Assembly: GCF_002157685.2 (NCBI RefSeq)
Contig: NZ_AP026738.1
Span: 1,922,001-1,986,000, forward strand
Direction: 5' to 3'
Length of the DNA stretch: 64,000 nucleotides
DNA from: Comamonas thiooxydans
Lineage (GTDB): Bacteria > Pseudomonadota > Gammaproteobacteria > Burkholderiales > Burkholderiaceae_C
In this document: piece after piece, positions 8,396-16,592 of the stretch
Position numbering within the stretch: the stretch's first letter is position 1
Layout of the letters: every line of letters starts with the position of its first letter
Program-made: the position numbers and the translations under genes
Notes under the pieces: generated by a model
What the model saw: the letters and a program-made list of their open reading frames with translations, nothing else
Databases searched by the model: none
What the model was told of the DNA's origin: nothing

Positions 8396-10507
8396 ATGAG
8401 TACCGCATGGCCTGCTTTGCGTGAAGAGCTGGATTTGCTTCCCGGTCCTGTGTTGCCCGATGGTCAGCCCAGCTGGACCCTGCATGATCCCGTGCGCAAC
8501 CTTTTCTTTCAGCTGGACTGGGCCAGCTTTGAGGTGTTCAAGCGTTGGCATCTGGGCGTCGCTGACGCGATTGTGCAAGATGTCTGTGCTCAAACGACAT
8601 TGACGCTCCATGAGGAAGACGTGAATGCGCTCTTGCAGTTTGCGCAGAGAAATGATCTGTTGGAGCCTCCTCCCAATAGCGCCGATGCGATGGCTGAACG
8701 GTGGCAGGGCAGACGCTCAAGCTGGATGCAATGGCTTCTTCATAACTACCTCTTCTTTCGGGTCCCGCTGATCAGGCCTGATCGCTGGCTGACACGATGG
8801 GCGCCCTCGCTGGAGTTTCTATTCAGCCGAACGTTTGGCTGGGTCAGCTTGCTGGCTCTGTTTGCCGGGGTCTGGGGCGTTTCACGCTCCTGGGAAACGT
8901 TCACGGCCACCCTGGTTGATTCGCTGACCTGGCAAGGACTGCTGGCCTATGGTTTGACGCTAGGGTTTGTCAAGGTGCTTCATGAACTGGGGCATGGTTT
9001 GATGGCCAAGCGATTTGGATGCCGAGTTCCGACCATGGGTGTCGCCTTTCTGGTGCTTTGGCCGGTGGCATACACCGATACCAACGAGGTCTGGAAATTG
9101 ACCCGGCGCGATCAGCGCCTCAAGGTCGCGGGTGCTGGCATCGCAACGGAGCTGATGATTGCCGCATGGGCCTTGCTGGCCTGGGTCTGGTTGCCTGAAG
9201 GAGCCCCCAAGTCCATGGCTTTTTTGCTGGCCACTACGACATGGGTCAGCACGCTGGTCATCAATGCAAGTCCGTTCATGCGTTTTGATGGATATTTTCT
9301 GTTGTCCGACTTTCTACAGATGCCTAATCTGCACTCACGTGCCTTTGCACTGGCACGCTGGGATCTCAGAGAGAAATTATTCAAGCTCGGTGAGCCTCCC
9401 CCGGAGTCTTTTTCCGATGCCAAGCGTCACGGACTCATCTTGTTTGCCTGGGCTACCTGGATTTATCGATTGGTTCTTTTTTTGGGTATTGCCGCCTTGG
9501 TCTATCACTTCTTCATCAAGGCGCTGGGCATCTTGCTGTTTCTGGTGGAGATTGTGTGGTTCATTGCCAAACCTCTCTGGTCCGAGATTGCAGCATGGTA
9601 CTTGCGCTGGCCTCAGATCGTCCGTAGTCGAAGAGCACGTTGGAGTGCCATCGGAGCCTTTGCAGTTATTGCACTTTGCTGGCTGCCTCTGCCTGCCCCA
9701 ATCCGCACCGAGGGTATGTTGCAATCCAGCGAAATCTGGCCTTTGCATGCGCTTGATGCATCGCAGTTGCAGCAGCAAATGTTTGGCGACGTACGCATGG
9801 TCGAGGTTGATGCCCCTGTCTTTATGCTGGACTCCCCGGCTCTCAAGGCCGCGCAGGCTCAAAACGATGCGCAGAGGACCCAGTATTCGCAGCAAATAGC
9901 GGCAGCAGGTTTCGACTCCGAGCTGCGCAGGGACTGGCAGGTTCTGCAAGAGCGTCAGCTGCAGGCGGCCATCCAGCAGCAGGCGGTGGAAACCGAAGCA
10001 AGCCGCTACCGTCTGAATGCCTTGGGTGCTGGAGTTCTGCGCGACGTGGATCCGGATCTTCGACCGGGAGACTGGCTGGCCCGGAATGAATTGCTGGGTA
10101 GAGTCGTGGGCGGCGATCGGCTGGAGGTTCTTGCCTATGTGCAGGAAGAAGATATTCAACGTATCAGCATCGGCGACAGCGCAATTTTTATCGCTGACGC
10201 TGGTGTGGGTCCGGTACTGGATTTGACGGTGCGCAGCGTTGATCAGGATGCGAGTCGTACCCTCTCGGAGGCTGCGCTGTCTGCGGTAGCTGGAGGCATG
10301 ATTCAGGTCCGAAGCATGCAAGGCACCCTATACCCGGAGCGGCCAGTCTACAGAGTGGTGCTGGATGTGGTGACACCGCTTGAAGCAGACGCTGTTTTGC
10401 AACACCGCTGGCGTGGCAAGGTCAGCATTCGCGGCCAATGGGACGCGGCTGCGGCGCAGTTTGTGAAAACTGCGACGAGTGTTTTTTGGAGGGAGGCAGG
10501 TTTTTAG
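8396..10507 (+). CDS. M50 (site-2 protease-like) membrane protein fused to HlyD-like domain
   Basis: This 703-residue protein begins 6 bp after the adaptor. Residues 1-110 are a soluble domain resembling a PqqD-like winged helix (weak). A multi-spanning membrane core follows, with the zinc metalloprotease motif HELGH at residues 196-200 and the third-ligand region of site-2 proteases (NASPFMRFDGYFLLSD, with D298-G299). More transmembrane segments lie at about 350-430. From about 435 the chain is periplasmic: a short Gln/Ala-rich coiled hairpin (about 480-535) and HlyD-like beta strands (GDWLARNELLGRVVG, VLAYVQEEDIQRISIGDSA). Both motif histidines and the glutamate are intact, so catalysis is possible. 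The gene forms an operon with the adhesin and adaptor. Whether the M50 part cleaves the adhesin or acts as a membrane platform cannot be told from sequence. Confidence 0.8.
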   Translation: MSTAWPALREELDLLPGPVLPDGQPSWTLHDPVRNLFFQLDWASFEVFKRWHLGVADAIVQDVCAQTTLTLHEEDVNALLQFAQRNDLLEPPPNSADAMAERWQGRRSSWMQWLLHNYLFFRVPLIRPDRWLTRWAPSLEFLFSRTFGWVSLLALFAGVWGVSRSWETFTATLVDSLTWQGLLAYGLTLGFVKVLHELGHGLMAKRFGCRVPTMGVAFLVLWPVAYTDTNEVWKLTRRDQRLKVAGAGIATELMIAAWALLAWVWLPEGAPKSMAFLLATTTWVSTLVINASPFMRFDGYFLLSDFLQMPNLHSRAFALARWDLREKLFKLGEPPPESFSDAKRHGLILFAWATWIYRLVLFLGIAALVYHFFIKALGILLFLVEIVWFIAKPLWSEIAAWYLRWPQIVRSRRARWSAIGAFAVIALCWLPLPAPIRTEGMLQSSEIWPLHALDASQLQQQMFGDVRMVEVDAPVFMLDSPALKAAQAQNDAQRTQYSQQIAAAGFDSELRRDWQVLQERQLQAAIQQQAVETEASRYRLNALGAGVLRDVDPDLRPGDWLARNELLGRVVGGDRLEVLAYVQEEDIQRISIGDSAIFIADAGVGPVLDLTVRSVDQDASRTLSEAALSAVAGGMIQVRSMQGTLYPERPVYRVVLDVVTPLEADAVLQHRWRGKVSIRGQWDAAAAQFVKTATSVFWREAGF

Positions 10508-10681
10508 CTTCGATGAATGACTGCAACAGGCGGCGATTCAACCGGTCGATGCATCCGCCACGCAGCAGTCTGTGGCCGTATTCCTTGGTCGCGCGGAGCT
10601 TCACGGAACGAAAGCGGGGTGGCTTGCCGGCCCTTCCTGTCGCAGCAAAGAACGGTGGATGAGGGATAAGAAAGGACGCTG
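10508..10681. other. Intergenic stretch between convergent genes, no recognisable gene
   Basis: This 174-bp stretch separates the plus-strand M50 gene from the minus-strand oxidoreductase. Short open frames exist but none has a ribosome site or recognisable product. No strong terminator hairpin was found. Confidence 0.4.
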
Positions 10682-11269
10682 TCAGCGTAAGCCCGCATGG
10701 GTGCCCAGCGTCTGCGCGCGCTTTATCCAGGCGGCGCGCTTGGCCGCACTGGACTTGACCACCGGGCCGAAACTGTGCACATGCACGGGCCGGATCCCGC
10801 TGAACTCCAGGATGCTCTGCTTCATTTGCCGATGACCTGGTTGGCGCTGTACCCAGCGGTAGTACCACGGAGGGGAATCCATTGTCACAAGCAGTTCGGC
10901 AGTGCGGCCGGCCAGCAGGCGGTCCCACAATGCAGAGTTGGCTCGGTATTTGAAGGCGAAACCTGGCAGGAAGATGCGATCGAGAAAGCCCTTGAGCAGC
11001 GCCGGTAGCCCGCCCCACCATATCGGGTAGACCCACACCAGGTGTTGCGCCCAGGCAATGTCGAGCTGAGCGCCCTGCAGGTCGGCCTCCAGCGGCTGGC
11101 TATGCTCGTATCCGTGGCGCAGGATGGGGTCGAATTGCATTTCGCCCAGCTCCAGCAGTCGGACCTCGGCTCCAGCATGGCGCGCGGCATCGGCATAGGT
11201 GCTCGCCAAGGCGGCACATAGACTGTTGGTGGAGGGCTGGCCGAGGATGATCAGGATGCGACGGGACAT
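10682..11269 (-). CDS. NAD(P)H-dependent flavodoxin-fold oxidoreductase (quinone reductase type)
   Basis: The 195-residue product has the fold pattern of the MdaB/KefF/NQO1-like NAD(P)H oxidoreductases. There is an N-terminal beta strand with a phosphate loop for FMN or FAD (RILIILGQPSTNSLCAAL), then VWVYPIWWGGLPALLKGFLDRIFLPGFAF around residues 78-105, a hallmark segment of this family. A DSPPWYY segment follows near residue 130. Such enzymes carry out two-electron reduction of quinones or nitro-compounds in the cytoplasm. The gene lies 75 bp downstream of a MerR regulator on the same strand, so the regulator probably controls it. The pair is flanked by unrelated regions and looks like an accessory cassette. 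Confidence 0.85.
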   Translation of the reverse strand: MSRRILIILGQPSTNSLCAALASTYADAARHAGAEVRLLELGEMQFDPILRHGYEHSQPLEADLQGAQLDIAWAQHLVWVYPIWWGGLPALLKGFLDRIFLPGFAFKYRANSALWDRLLAGRTAELLVTMDSPPWYYRWVQRQPGHRQMKQSILEFSGIRPVHVHSFGPVVKSSAAKRAAWIKRAQTLGTHAGLR

Positions 11270-11344
11270 GGTGATAGAGGCGGGCTTAGTTCGTAAGCAG
11301 CCAGCATCACCTTGTCCTTGGGGACAGAGTCAAGCCCCGCAGCG

Positions 11345-11725
11345 TCAAATGAAGAGTGGCTCTGGTGAACGGCATGTCTTTGCACCGTCGCATGTGCTCA
11401 GCTCCATTGACAATGCAGCCAGGGCGATGTCGGCAGCTTGCAGTCGCGCCAGCTCGTCGGCAATGGCGCGTCGCCGGGTCTGGAGCAGCGCCTGGACGGC
11501 GGCAGTACCGGCGGGGGTGTCGATGCTGCGTAGCGGCTGTAGCGCAGCCAGGCGAAAACCCAGCGACAGCGCCTGGCGGATCCACTGCACGCGCTGCACA
11601 TCTTCCAGGTCGTAGTGGCGGTAGCTACCCCGGCGTGCCACGGTGCCGAGCAAGCCGTGCGCCTCATACAGGCGTAGCGCTTTGGGCGTGCAGCCTGTGA
11701 GTGCGGCGAGTTCACCGATACGCAT
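11345..11725 (-). CDS. MerR-family transcriptional regulator
   Basis: The 126-residue reading starts at the ATG at 11725, where the classical MerR winged helix-turn-helix begins (MRIGELAALTGCTPKALRLYE, then RHYDLEDVQRVQWI). A longer frame upstream shows no family similarity. A dimerisation coiled coil follows at about residues 72-108. The tail carries two cysteines, C112 and C118 (CX5C), which could sense a metal, electrophile or redox change; this spacing is not one I can match to a known effector class. The oxidoreductase gene lies just downstream on the same strand, suggesting a sensor and detoxifying-enzyme pair. Confidence 0.85.
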   Translation of the reverse strand: MRIGELAALTGCTPKALRLYEAHGLLGTVARRGSYRHYDLEDVQRVQWIRQALSLGFRLAALQPLRSIDTPAGTAAVQALLQTRRRAIADELARLQAADIALAALSMELSTCDGAKTCRSPEPLFI

Positions 11726-12227
11726 AGGTGACTCCCGTGCACTTGGCAGTATGTATCTTTCTTGCTGAAAGCGCTGTTGGCTCAGGGGGCATGAATGCTT
11801 GGAGTCGTTTGAATATGTTGTGGGAGTTGTTGATCCATGAATTTCGAGTGGTCGTGACAAGGGGTCCACGGCCATAGCTCTTGTCAGGGGCCATCGTGCG
11901 AATTTACGGCAATCCCATGGCGCGATTACAGCAAATTTCGGCGTGGCCCTGGCACTCGACAATCGTCAGGGGTGTCGGCTTGCCCAGTGCGTGTCGGAAA
12001 TCCTCTGCTAACGGCTTTTCTCTAGTGAGCAATGCCTTGCTGCCACTTCTTATCTGCTCATATTGACTGGGCTCGCTGCAGCAAGCATTGAGGGCGACTA
12101 TTGGTGCCTCTTGCTAGGCAGAGCAGGGAGGTTTCAAGCTTCCATCGCATACCTTAGCCCTGGGAAGGCCTGGAGGGCGCGAGCAGCCTGGGTGCGCAGC
12201 TGGTAAAATCAGCCGATTAACCTGTTT
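11726..12227. other. Non-coding stretch upstream of the MerR gene
   Basis: About 500 bp with no convincing gene on either strand. The MerR promoter must lie in its left end. A TAAAAT hexamer at about 12203-12208 could be a -10 box for the tRNA-like sequence that follows. Otherwise I see nothing definable. Confidence 0.4.
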
Positions 12228-12228
12228 T

Positions 12229-12304
12229 GGACCGTGTCAATGCTTGTCGATGACTCGGGTTTTTAGTCCGTTGGTCGCGAGCTTGAATCTCGTGGAACCA
12301 GCCA
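12229..12304 (+). pseudogene. tRNA-like relic (3' half resembling tRNA-Lys)
   Basis: The 3' half looks like a tRNA. It has a seven-base loop TTTTTAG at 12260-12266 with UUU in the anticodon position and GTTGGTC after it. A five-pair T stem GCGAG/CTCGT (12277-12281, 12289-12293) encloses a CTTGAAT loop, and an acceptor strand runs to a CCA at 12302-12304. The 5' half does not give a proper D arm, and only about four of seven acceptor pairs form. The T loop lacks the normal TTCGA. A good terminator follows immediately. A decayed tRNA or a fragment left by an integration event is the likeliest reading, but this is tentative. Confidence 0.3.
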
Positions 12305-12310
12305 GAATAC

Positions 12311-12345
12311 AGGCGCTACAGCTATAGAAGCGGTAGCGCCTTTTT
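12311..12345 (+). terminator. Rho-independent terminator after the tRNA-like relic
   Basis: Inverted repeat AGGCGCTAC (12311-12319) and GTAGCGCCT (12333-12341) followed by a T-run. It ends a transcript running rightward through the tRNA-like sequence. Confidence 0.7.
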
Positions 12346-12466
12346 CGTTTACCAGTTTTTCATCGTGCGTGTGGCTGACTCGAACAACAGAGTCGAGTCT
12401 GCTGATTTGGCCGTTGAAATAAAATTTCTGCTTGGCGCGTAGACGCTGCGCTGCTGGAAAAATCAA

Positions 12467-13873
12467 ATGAAATCAATCGACTCCGTTAGCCCCACGCAAA
12501 CCGCAATCCCCAAAGTGGGCTTTGTTTCGCTGGGCTGCCCCAAGGCCTTGACTGATAGCGAGCTGATTCTCACGCAGCTCAGCGCCGAGGGTTACCAGAC
12601 TTCCAAGACCTTTGAAGGCGCGGATTTGGTCATCGTCAACACCTGCGGCTTCATCGACGATGCCGTCAAGGAAAGCCTGGACACCATTGGCGAAGCTCTG
12701 GCCGCCAACGGCAAGGTGATCGTGACAGGCTGCCTGGGTGCCAAGGCTGGCAAAGAGGGGGGCTCCACCATGGTGGCCGAGGTGCATCCCAGCGTGCTGG
12801 CAGTCACGGGGCCCCATGCGACGCAGGAAGTGATGGATGCGGTGCACGCTCATCTGCCCAAGCCGCATGACCCGTTCGTGGACCTGGTGCCTGGCAGCTT
12901 TGGCGATGCAGGCATCAAGCTCACGCCCAAGCACTATGCCTATCTGAAGATTTCCGAGGGCTGCAACCATCGCTGCACCTTTTGCATTATTCCCAGCATG
13001 CGCGGCGATCTGGTTTCGCGTCCGATCGGCGATGTGCTCAAGGAGGCCAAGGCGCTGTTCGAAGGGGGCGTGAAAGAGCTGTTGGTGATCAGCCAGGATA
13101 CCTCGGCCTATGGTGTGGATGTGAAATACCGCACAGGTTTCTGGGACGGCAAGCCCGTCAAGACCCGCATGCTGGAGCTGGCCGACGAGCTGGGCAAGCT
13201 GGCGCAGCAGCACGGTGCCTGGGTGCGTCTGCACTATGTCTACCCCTATCCCACTGTGGATGCGGTCCTGCCCTTGATGGCCGAGGGCAAGATCCTGCCC
13301 TACCTGGACGTGCCCTTGCAGCACAGCCACCCCGATGTGCTAAAGCGCATGAAGCGACCCGCATCGGGTGAAAAGAACCTGGACCGTATCCGCGAGTGGC
13401 GCAAGATCTGCCCAGAGCTGGTGATTCGTTCCACCTTCATTGCCGGCTTCCCCGGCGAGACCGAGGAGGAGTTCGAGCATCTGCTGGACTTCATTCGCGA
13501 AGCGGAGATCGACCGTGCCGGCTGCTTTGCCTACAGCCCCGTCGAAGGCGCCACCGCCAACGAACTTCCCGGCATGCTGCCTGAAGAAGTGCGCGAAGCA
13601 CGTCGTGCACGCTTTATGGAGGTGGCAGAGGAGGTCTCCACCAAGCGTCTGCAGCGCCGCGTAGGCCAGGTCATGAAGGTGTTGGTGGACAAGGCTGTCA
13701 GCCTGGGCAAAAAGGGCGGTGTGGGCCGAACCTATGCCGATGCCCCCGAGATCGACGGCGTGGTTCACATCCAGCCGCCCGAGAAGGCCAGCAAGACCTA
13801 CAAGGTGGGCGAGCTGATCAGCGTGCGCATCGTGGGCACGCAGGGGCATGATCTGGTGGGCGTTCCGGTTTGA
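12467..13873 (+). CDS. rimO: Ribosomal protein S12 methylthiotransferase RimO
   Basis: RimO adds a methylthio group to the conserved aspartate of ribosomal protein S12, using two iron-sulfur clusters. The 468-residue product has the UPF0004 N-terminal domain with cluster cysteines C24 ([12 protein letters not shown]), C60 (NTCGFI) and C89 (TGCLGAK). The radical-SAM motif CNHRCTFC gives C166, C170 and C173. A C-terminal TRAM domain covers about the last 70 residues. The motif after the radical-SAM cysteines (IIPSMRG) separates it from MiaB, which usually reads VVPYTRG. It is a single gene with its own terminator. Confidence 0.95.
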   Translation: MKSIDSVSPTQTAIPKVGFVSLGCPKALTDSELILTQLSAEGYQTSKTFEGADLVIVNTCGFIDDAVKESLDTIGEALAANGKVIVTGCLGAKAGKEGGSTMVAEVHPSVLAVTGPHATQEVMDAVHAHLPKPHDPFVDLVPGSFGDAGIKLTPKHYAYLKISEGCNHRCTFCIIPSMRGDLVSRPIGDVLKEAKALFEGGVKELLVISQDTSAYGVDVKYRTGFWDGKPVKTRMLELADELGKLAQQHGAWVRLHYVYPYPTVDAVLPLMAEGKILPYLDVPLQHSHPDVLKRMKRPASGEKNLDRIREWRKICPELVIRSTFIAGFPGETEEEFEHLLDFIREAEIDRAGCFAYSPVEGATANELPGMLPEEVREARRARFMEVAEEVSTKRLQRRVGQVMKVLVDKAVSLGKKGGVGRTYADAPEIDGVVHIQPPEKASKTYKVGELISVRIVGTQGHDLVGVPV

Positions 13874-13920
13874 ATTTTCATGGCGTCACTGTGCGGCGCC
13901 ACTTCAATCCAGTAGAGACA

Positions 13921-13946
13921 AAAAGGCCGCGACTGCGGCCTTTTCT
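13921..13946 (+). terminator. Terminator downstream of rimO
   Basis: Perfect ten-base inverted repeat AAAAGGCCGC (13921-13930) and GCGGCCTTTT (13935-13944) around a four-base loop, ending in T-rich sequence. It lies 47 bp after the rimO stop. Confidence 0.9.
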
Positions 13947-14200
13947 GCATCTGATCTCTTGGCCTCTTTGTTACCGCTCTTGTCTGCCAATGGCCTGTGG
14001 GAGATCCTGATGCAATGACGGGCTCAGATTCGGTTCAGATCGGGGCAGCACCGCCTCCGGGGTCGATTTGAGATTCAAGACATGACGTCAGCACGAAGCA
14101 CTTTTCCAGGGGGAAGCGCCGCAGCATTTGTTGTTCATGTGAGGAATTGCCTTTCTCGGAAGACAGCCTCTTGTCTGTAAAGAGGTTTCCATCGAAAGGT

Positions 14201-14293
14201 GACGAGCCTGATCTCGGCACTGTATCCACAGTTAGGGCTGCTTGGTTCCCCACCTGACCCGGTTGGCTGCTTCCCCATGCGAGGAGGCCCGTC
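14201..14293 (-). ncRNA. ffs: Signal recognition particle RNA (4.5S RNA)
   Basis: On the minus strand the segment contains the SRP helix-8 signature GTCAGGT-GG-GGAA-CC-AAGCAGCC, with the invariant GGAA tetraloop and the asymmetric loop sequences bound by Ffh. The usual CC and GG flanks of the tetraloop are swapped to GG and CC, which keeps pairing. The ends pair over nine bases: GACGGGCCT at 14293-14285 with AGGCTCGTC at 14209-14201. A TATAAT box lies at 14306-14301, eight bases upstream of the mapped 5' end. The length of 93 nt fits a small bacterial SRP RNA. It is divergent from dnaX. Confidence 0.88.
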
Positions 14294-14300
14294 ACTCTCG

Positions 14301-14306
14301 ATTATA
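14301..14306 (-). promoter_or_regulatory. -10 box of the SRP RNA promoter
   Basis: Consensus TATAAT read on the minus strand, about eight bases before the paired 5' end of the SRP RNA. No good -35 hexamer is seen at 16-18 bp. Confidence 0.65.
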
Positions 14307-14396
14307 GATGCAAAACCGACACAGTTCCGCGAGCCGTGAAATGAGATTCCAGGAGCAGGCTTGTTGGCATGTCCCGGCCCCGTAGAATCAGAGGCT

Positions 14397-16565
14397 ATGT
14401 CTTATTTAGTGCTTGCTCGCAAATACCGGCCTCGTACCTTCACTGAAATGGTGGGGCAGGAGCACGTGGTTCAGGCTCTGACCAATGCGTTGACCCAGCA
14501 GCGCCTGCACCATGCCTATCTGTTCACGGGCACACGTGGCGTGGGCAAGACCACGGTGTCGCGCATTCTGGCCAAGTCTCTGAATTGCCAGGGCCTGGAC
14601 GGTAATGGTGGAATCACCGCAACCCCATGCGGGGTCTGCGCGGCATGCACTGAAATCGATAGCGGGCGTTTCCCCGACTACACCGAGCTGGATGCTGCGT
14701 CCAACCGTGGTGTGGATGAGGTACAGAGCCTGCTGGAGCAGGCGGTGTACAAGCCGGTGCAGGGGCGCTTCAAGGTCTTCATGATCGACGAGGTGCACAT
14801 GCTGACAAACACCGCGTTCAACGCCATGCTCAAGACGCTGGAGGAGCCTCCGGAGTATCTGAAGTTCGTGCTGGCCACGACCGATCCGCAGAAGGTGCCT
14901 GTCACTGTGCTCTCGCGCTGCCTGCAGTTCAATCTGCGTCCCATGGCGCCGGAGACGGTGCTGGAGCACCTGACCCATGTGCTGGACAAGGAAAGCGTGC
15001 CGGCTGAGCCTCAGGCGCTGCGATTGCTGTCGCGCGCCGCGCGTGGCTCCATGCGCGATGCACTGAGCCTGACCGATCAGGCGATTGCCTTTGGCAGCGG
15101 GCAGTTGCAGGAGGCGACGGTGCGCCAGATGCTGGGCAGCGTGGACCGCAGCCATGTATTCCGCCTGATCGATGCCCTGGCTCAGGGTCATGGGCGCACG
15201 GTGGTTGAAGTCTCCGAAGAGCTGCGTCACAACGGTCTGTCTGCTGCATCGACGCTGGAAGAAATGTGCGCAGTGTTGCAGCGCATGGCTGTGTTGCAGG
15301 CCGTGCCCGACATGCCGCTGGATGCTAGCGACCCGGAGGCCGCCGAAGTCGACCGGCTAGCCAGTCTGATGCCGCGCGACGAGACTCAGCTACTCTACAG
15401 CATCTGCCTGCACGGGCGCGTCGAGCTGGGACTGGCCCCGGATGAATATGCGGCACTGACCATGGCCCTGCTGCGGCTGCTGGCCTTCAAGCCGGAAAAC
15501 GCCGAAGCCGGCATGGCTGAAAAAAAAACTCCGGCGCTGAGGCCTAGCCGGCCTGTTGTCCAGGCTCCGGCTCAGATTCAACCGCCTCCGGCGGTGACGG
15601 AGAAGCCAGCGGCAGAGGTTCAGGCCTTGCCGTCTGTGCAGCAGCCTGTTGTGCAAGCCGCCCCGGGGCCCGCATCGGAGTCGGCTCTGGCGCAAGAGCC
15701 TGTGTCAGTCGCTGGCATGGCCGAGCCGCAACAGCTTCAAGCGGTGGCTGATCGTGAGGATTCAGCTGCGTATTCCGTCGCAAGGCCGGTGATGCAGGCA
15801 GTCCCGGAGTCGATCCAGCCGCCAGCTCCTGAAGTGACGCCTGAGCCTGCTTCGGTTCGGCAAAACATGGCTGCTGCGAATCAGGAAGCCGCCACCGAGG
15901 TCGAGCAGACACCTGCCGACGATGCGTCCGAGAGCGCCGAGGCCGCCGATATGGTTGACGCTCCCGAAGAGCAGGATGCCAGCGAGGCTGCCTGGGCAGG
16001 CATGCCCGATGAGGGCTGGTCTGACGATGGGCGCTGGGGCGATGATGCCGACCTGGATATCGGCCAGCCCTTGCATGTCATGCCGCCCATGGAGTCGGAC
16101 GAGCCGGCGGCCCAGAGCGCAAGCGGCTATGTCAGCACGGCCCAGGATGCAGCCCCCGTAGAGCGCACAGCCGAGGGTGATCTGTGGTTTGGCGTGGTGC
16201 AACAGTTGCTGCAGAGCGAGGCCGTGGTGGCCGTGGCGCGGCAGTTGGCACTGCAGTCGCAGCTTCTGGGTCGTGACGGCGATCTGTGGCTACTGCGCGT
16301 GGAGTCCAGCTCGCTGAATCAGGCCGGCACACGTGATCGTCTGCGCGCTGCGCTGGAAGCGGCCGGTCATGCGCGACAATTGCAGGTTGAGCAGGGGCCT
16401 GTGACGGACAGTCCTGCCCGTCGACTGGCCCTGGAAAGACAAGCCAGCCAGTTGCTGGCCGAGGACATTGTCAAAAGCAATCTGCAGGTTCAAACCTTGA
16501 TGCGAGACTTTGGCGCGAAAATCGTGCCCGGTAGCATCAAGCCCATATCTATTCAGCCTGAATAA
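14397..16565 (+). CDS. dnaX: DNA polymerase III subunits tau and gamma
   Basis: DnaX is the AAA+ motor of the clamp loader, and full-length tau also bridges the polymerase cores and DnaB. I chose the ATG at 14397 because the family N-terminus MSYLVLARKYRP starts there. The 722-residue protein has Walker A GTRGVGKT at 45-52, zinc ligands C64, C78, C81 and C84, Walker B DEVH at 131-134 and the SRC motif at 173-175. A Pro/Ala/Glu-rich linker begins near 375, and the tau-specific C-terminal domain covers about the last 130 residues. A nine-A run at 15520-15528 sits just where gamma would end. ybaB and recR follow in the usual cluster. Confidence 0.95.
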   Translation: MSYLVLARKYRPRTFTEMVGQEHVVQALTNALTQQRLHHAYLFTGTRGVGKTTVSRILAKSLNCQGLDGNGGITATPCGVCAACTEIDSGRFPDYTELDAASNRGVDEVQSLLEQAVYKPVQGRFKVFMIDEVHMLTNTAFNAMLKTLEEPPEYLKFVLATTDPQKVPVTVLSRCLQFNLRPMAPETVLEHLTHVLDKESVPAEPQALRLLSRAARGSMRDALSLTDQAIAFGSGQLQEATVRQMLGSVDRSHVFRLIDALAQGHGRTVVEVSEELRHNGLSAASTLEEMCAVLQRMAVLQAVPDMPLDASDPEAAEVDRLASLMPRDETQLLYSICLHGRVELGLAPDEYAALTMALLRLLAFKPENAEAGMAEKKTPALRPSRPVVQAPAQIQPPPAVTEKPAAEVQALPSVQQPVVQAAPGPASESALAQEPVSVAGMAEPQQLQAVADREDSAAYSVARPVMQAVPESIQPPAPEVTPEPASVRQNMAAANQEAATEVEQTPADDASESAEAADMVDAPEEQDASEAAWAGMPDEGWSDDGRWGDDADLDIGQPLHVMPPMESDEPAAQSASGYVSTAQDAAPVERTAEGDLWFGVVQQLLQSEAVVAVARQLALQSQLLGRDGDLWLLRVESSSLNQAGTRDRLRAALEAAGHARQLQVEQGPVTDSPARRLALERQASQLLAEDIVKSNLQVQTLMRDFGAKIVPGSIKPISIQPE
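15520..15547 (+). promoter_or_regulatory. Probable slippage site giving the short gamma form of DnaX
   Basis: Nine consecutive A bases (15520-15528) are phased as GAA AAA AAA ACT, so they contain a tandem-slippage heptamer A AAA AAA. A shift to the -1 frame meets TAG at 15545-15547 after six codons. A shift to the +1 frame meets TGA at 15538-15540 after three. The product would be about 380 residues, ending after the ATPase and collar domains, like known gamma subunits. Ribosomal frameshifting (as in E. coli) and transcriptional slippage on nine A bases (as in Thermus) are both possible. Inferred, not proven. Confidence 0.6.
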
Positions 16566-16592
16566 GGCGTTTCAACAAAAGAAGGAATTCTC

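Noticed and set aside
10504..10698. Short minus-strand frame between the M50 gene and the oxidoreductase
   Set aside because: No ribosome site, no family likeness, and it overlaps both neighbours.
12263..12466. Minus-strand frame upstream of rimO
   Set aside because: It runs across the tRNA-like relic and its terminator and has no likeness to known proteins.
14035..14295. Minus-strand 86-codon frame upstream of dnaX
   Set aside because: The region codes for the SRP RNA, whose structure and promoter fit better.
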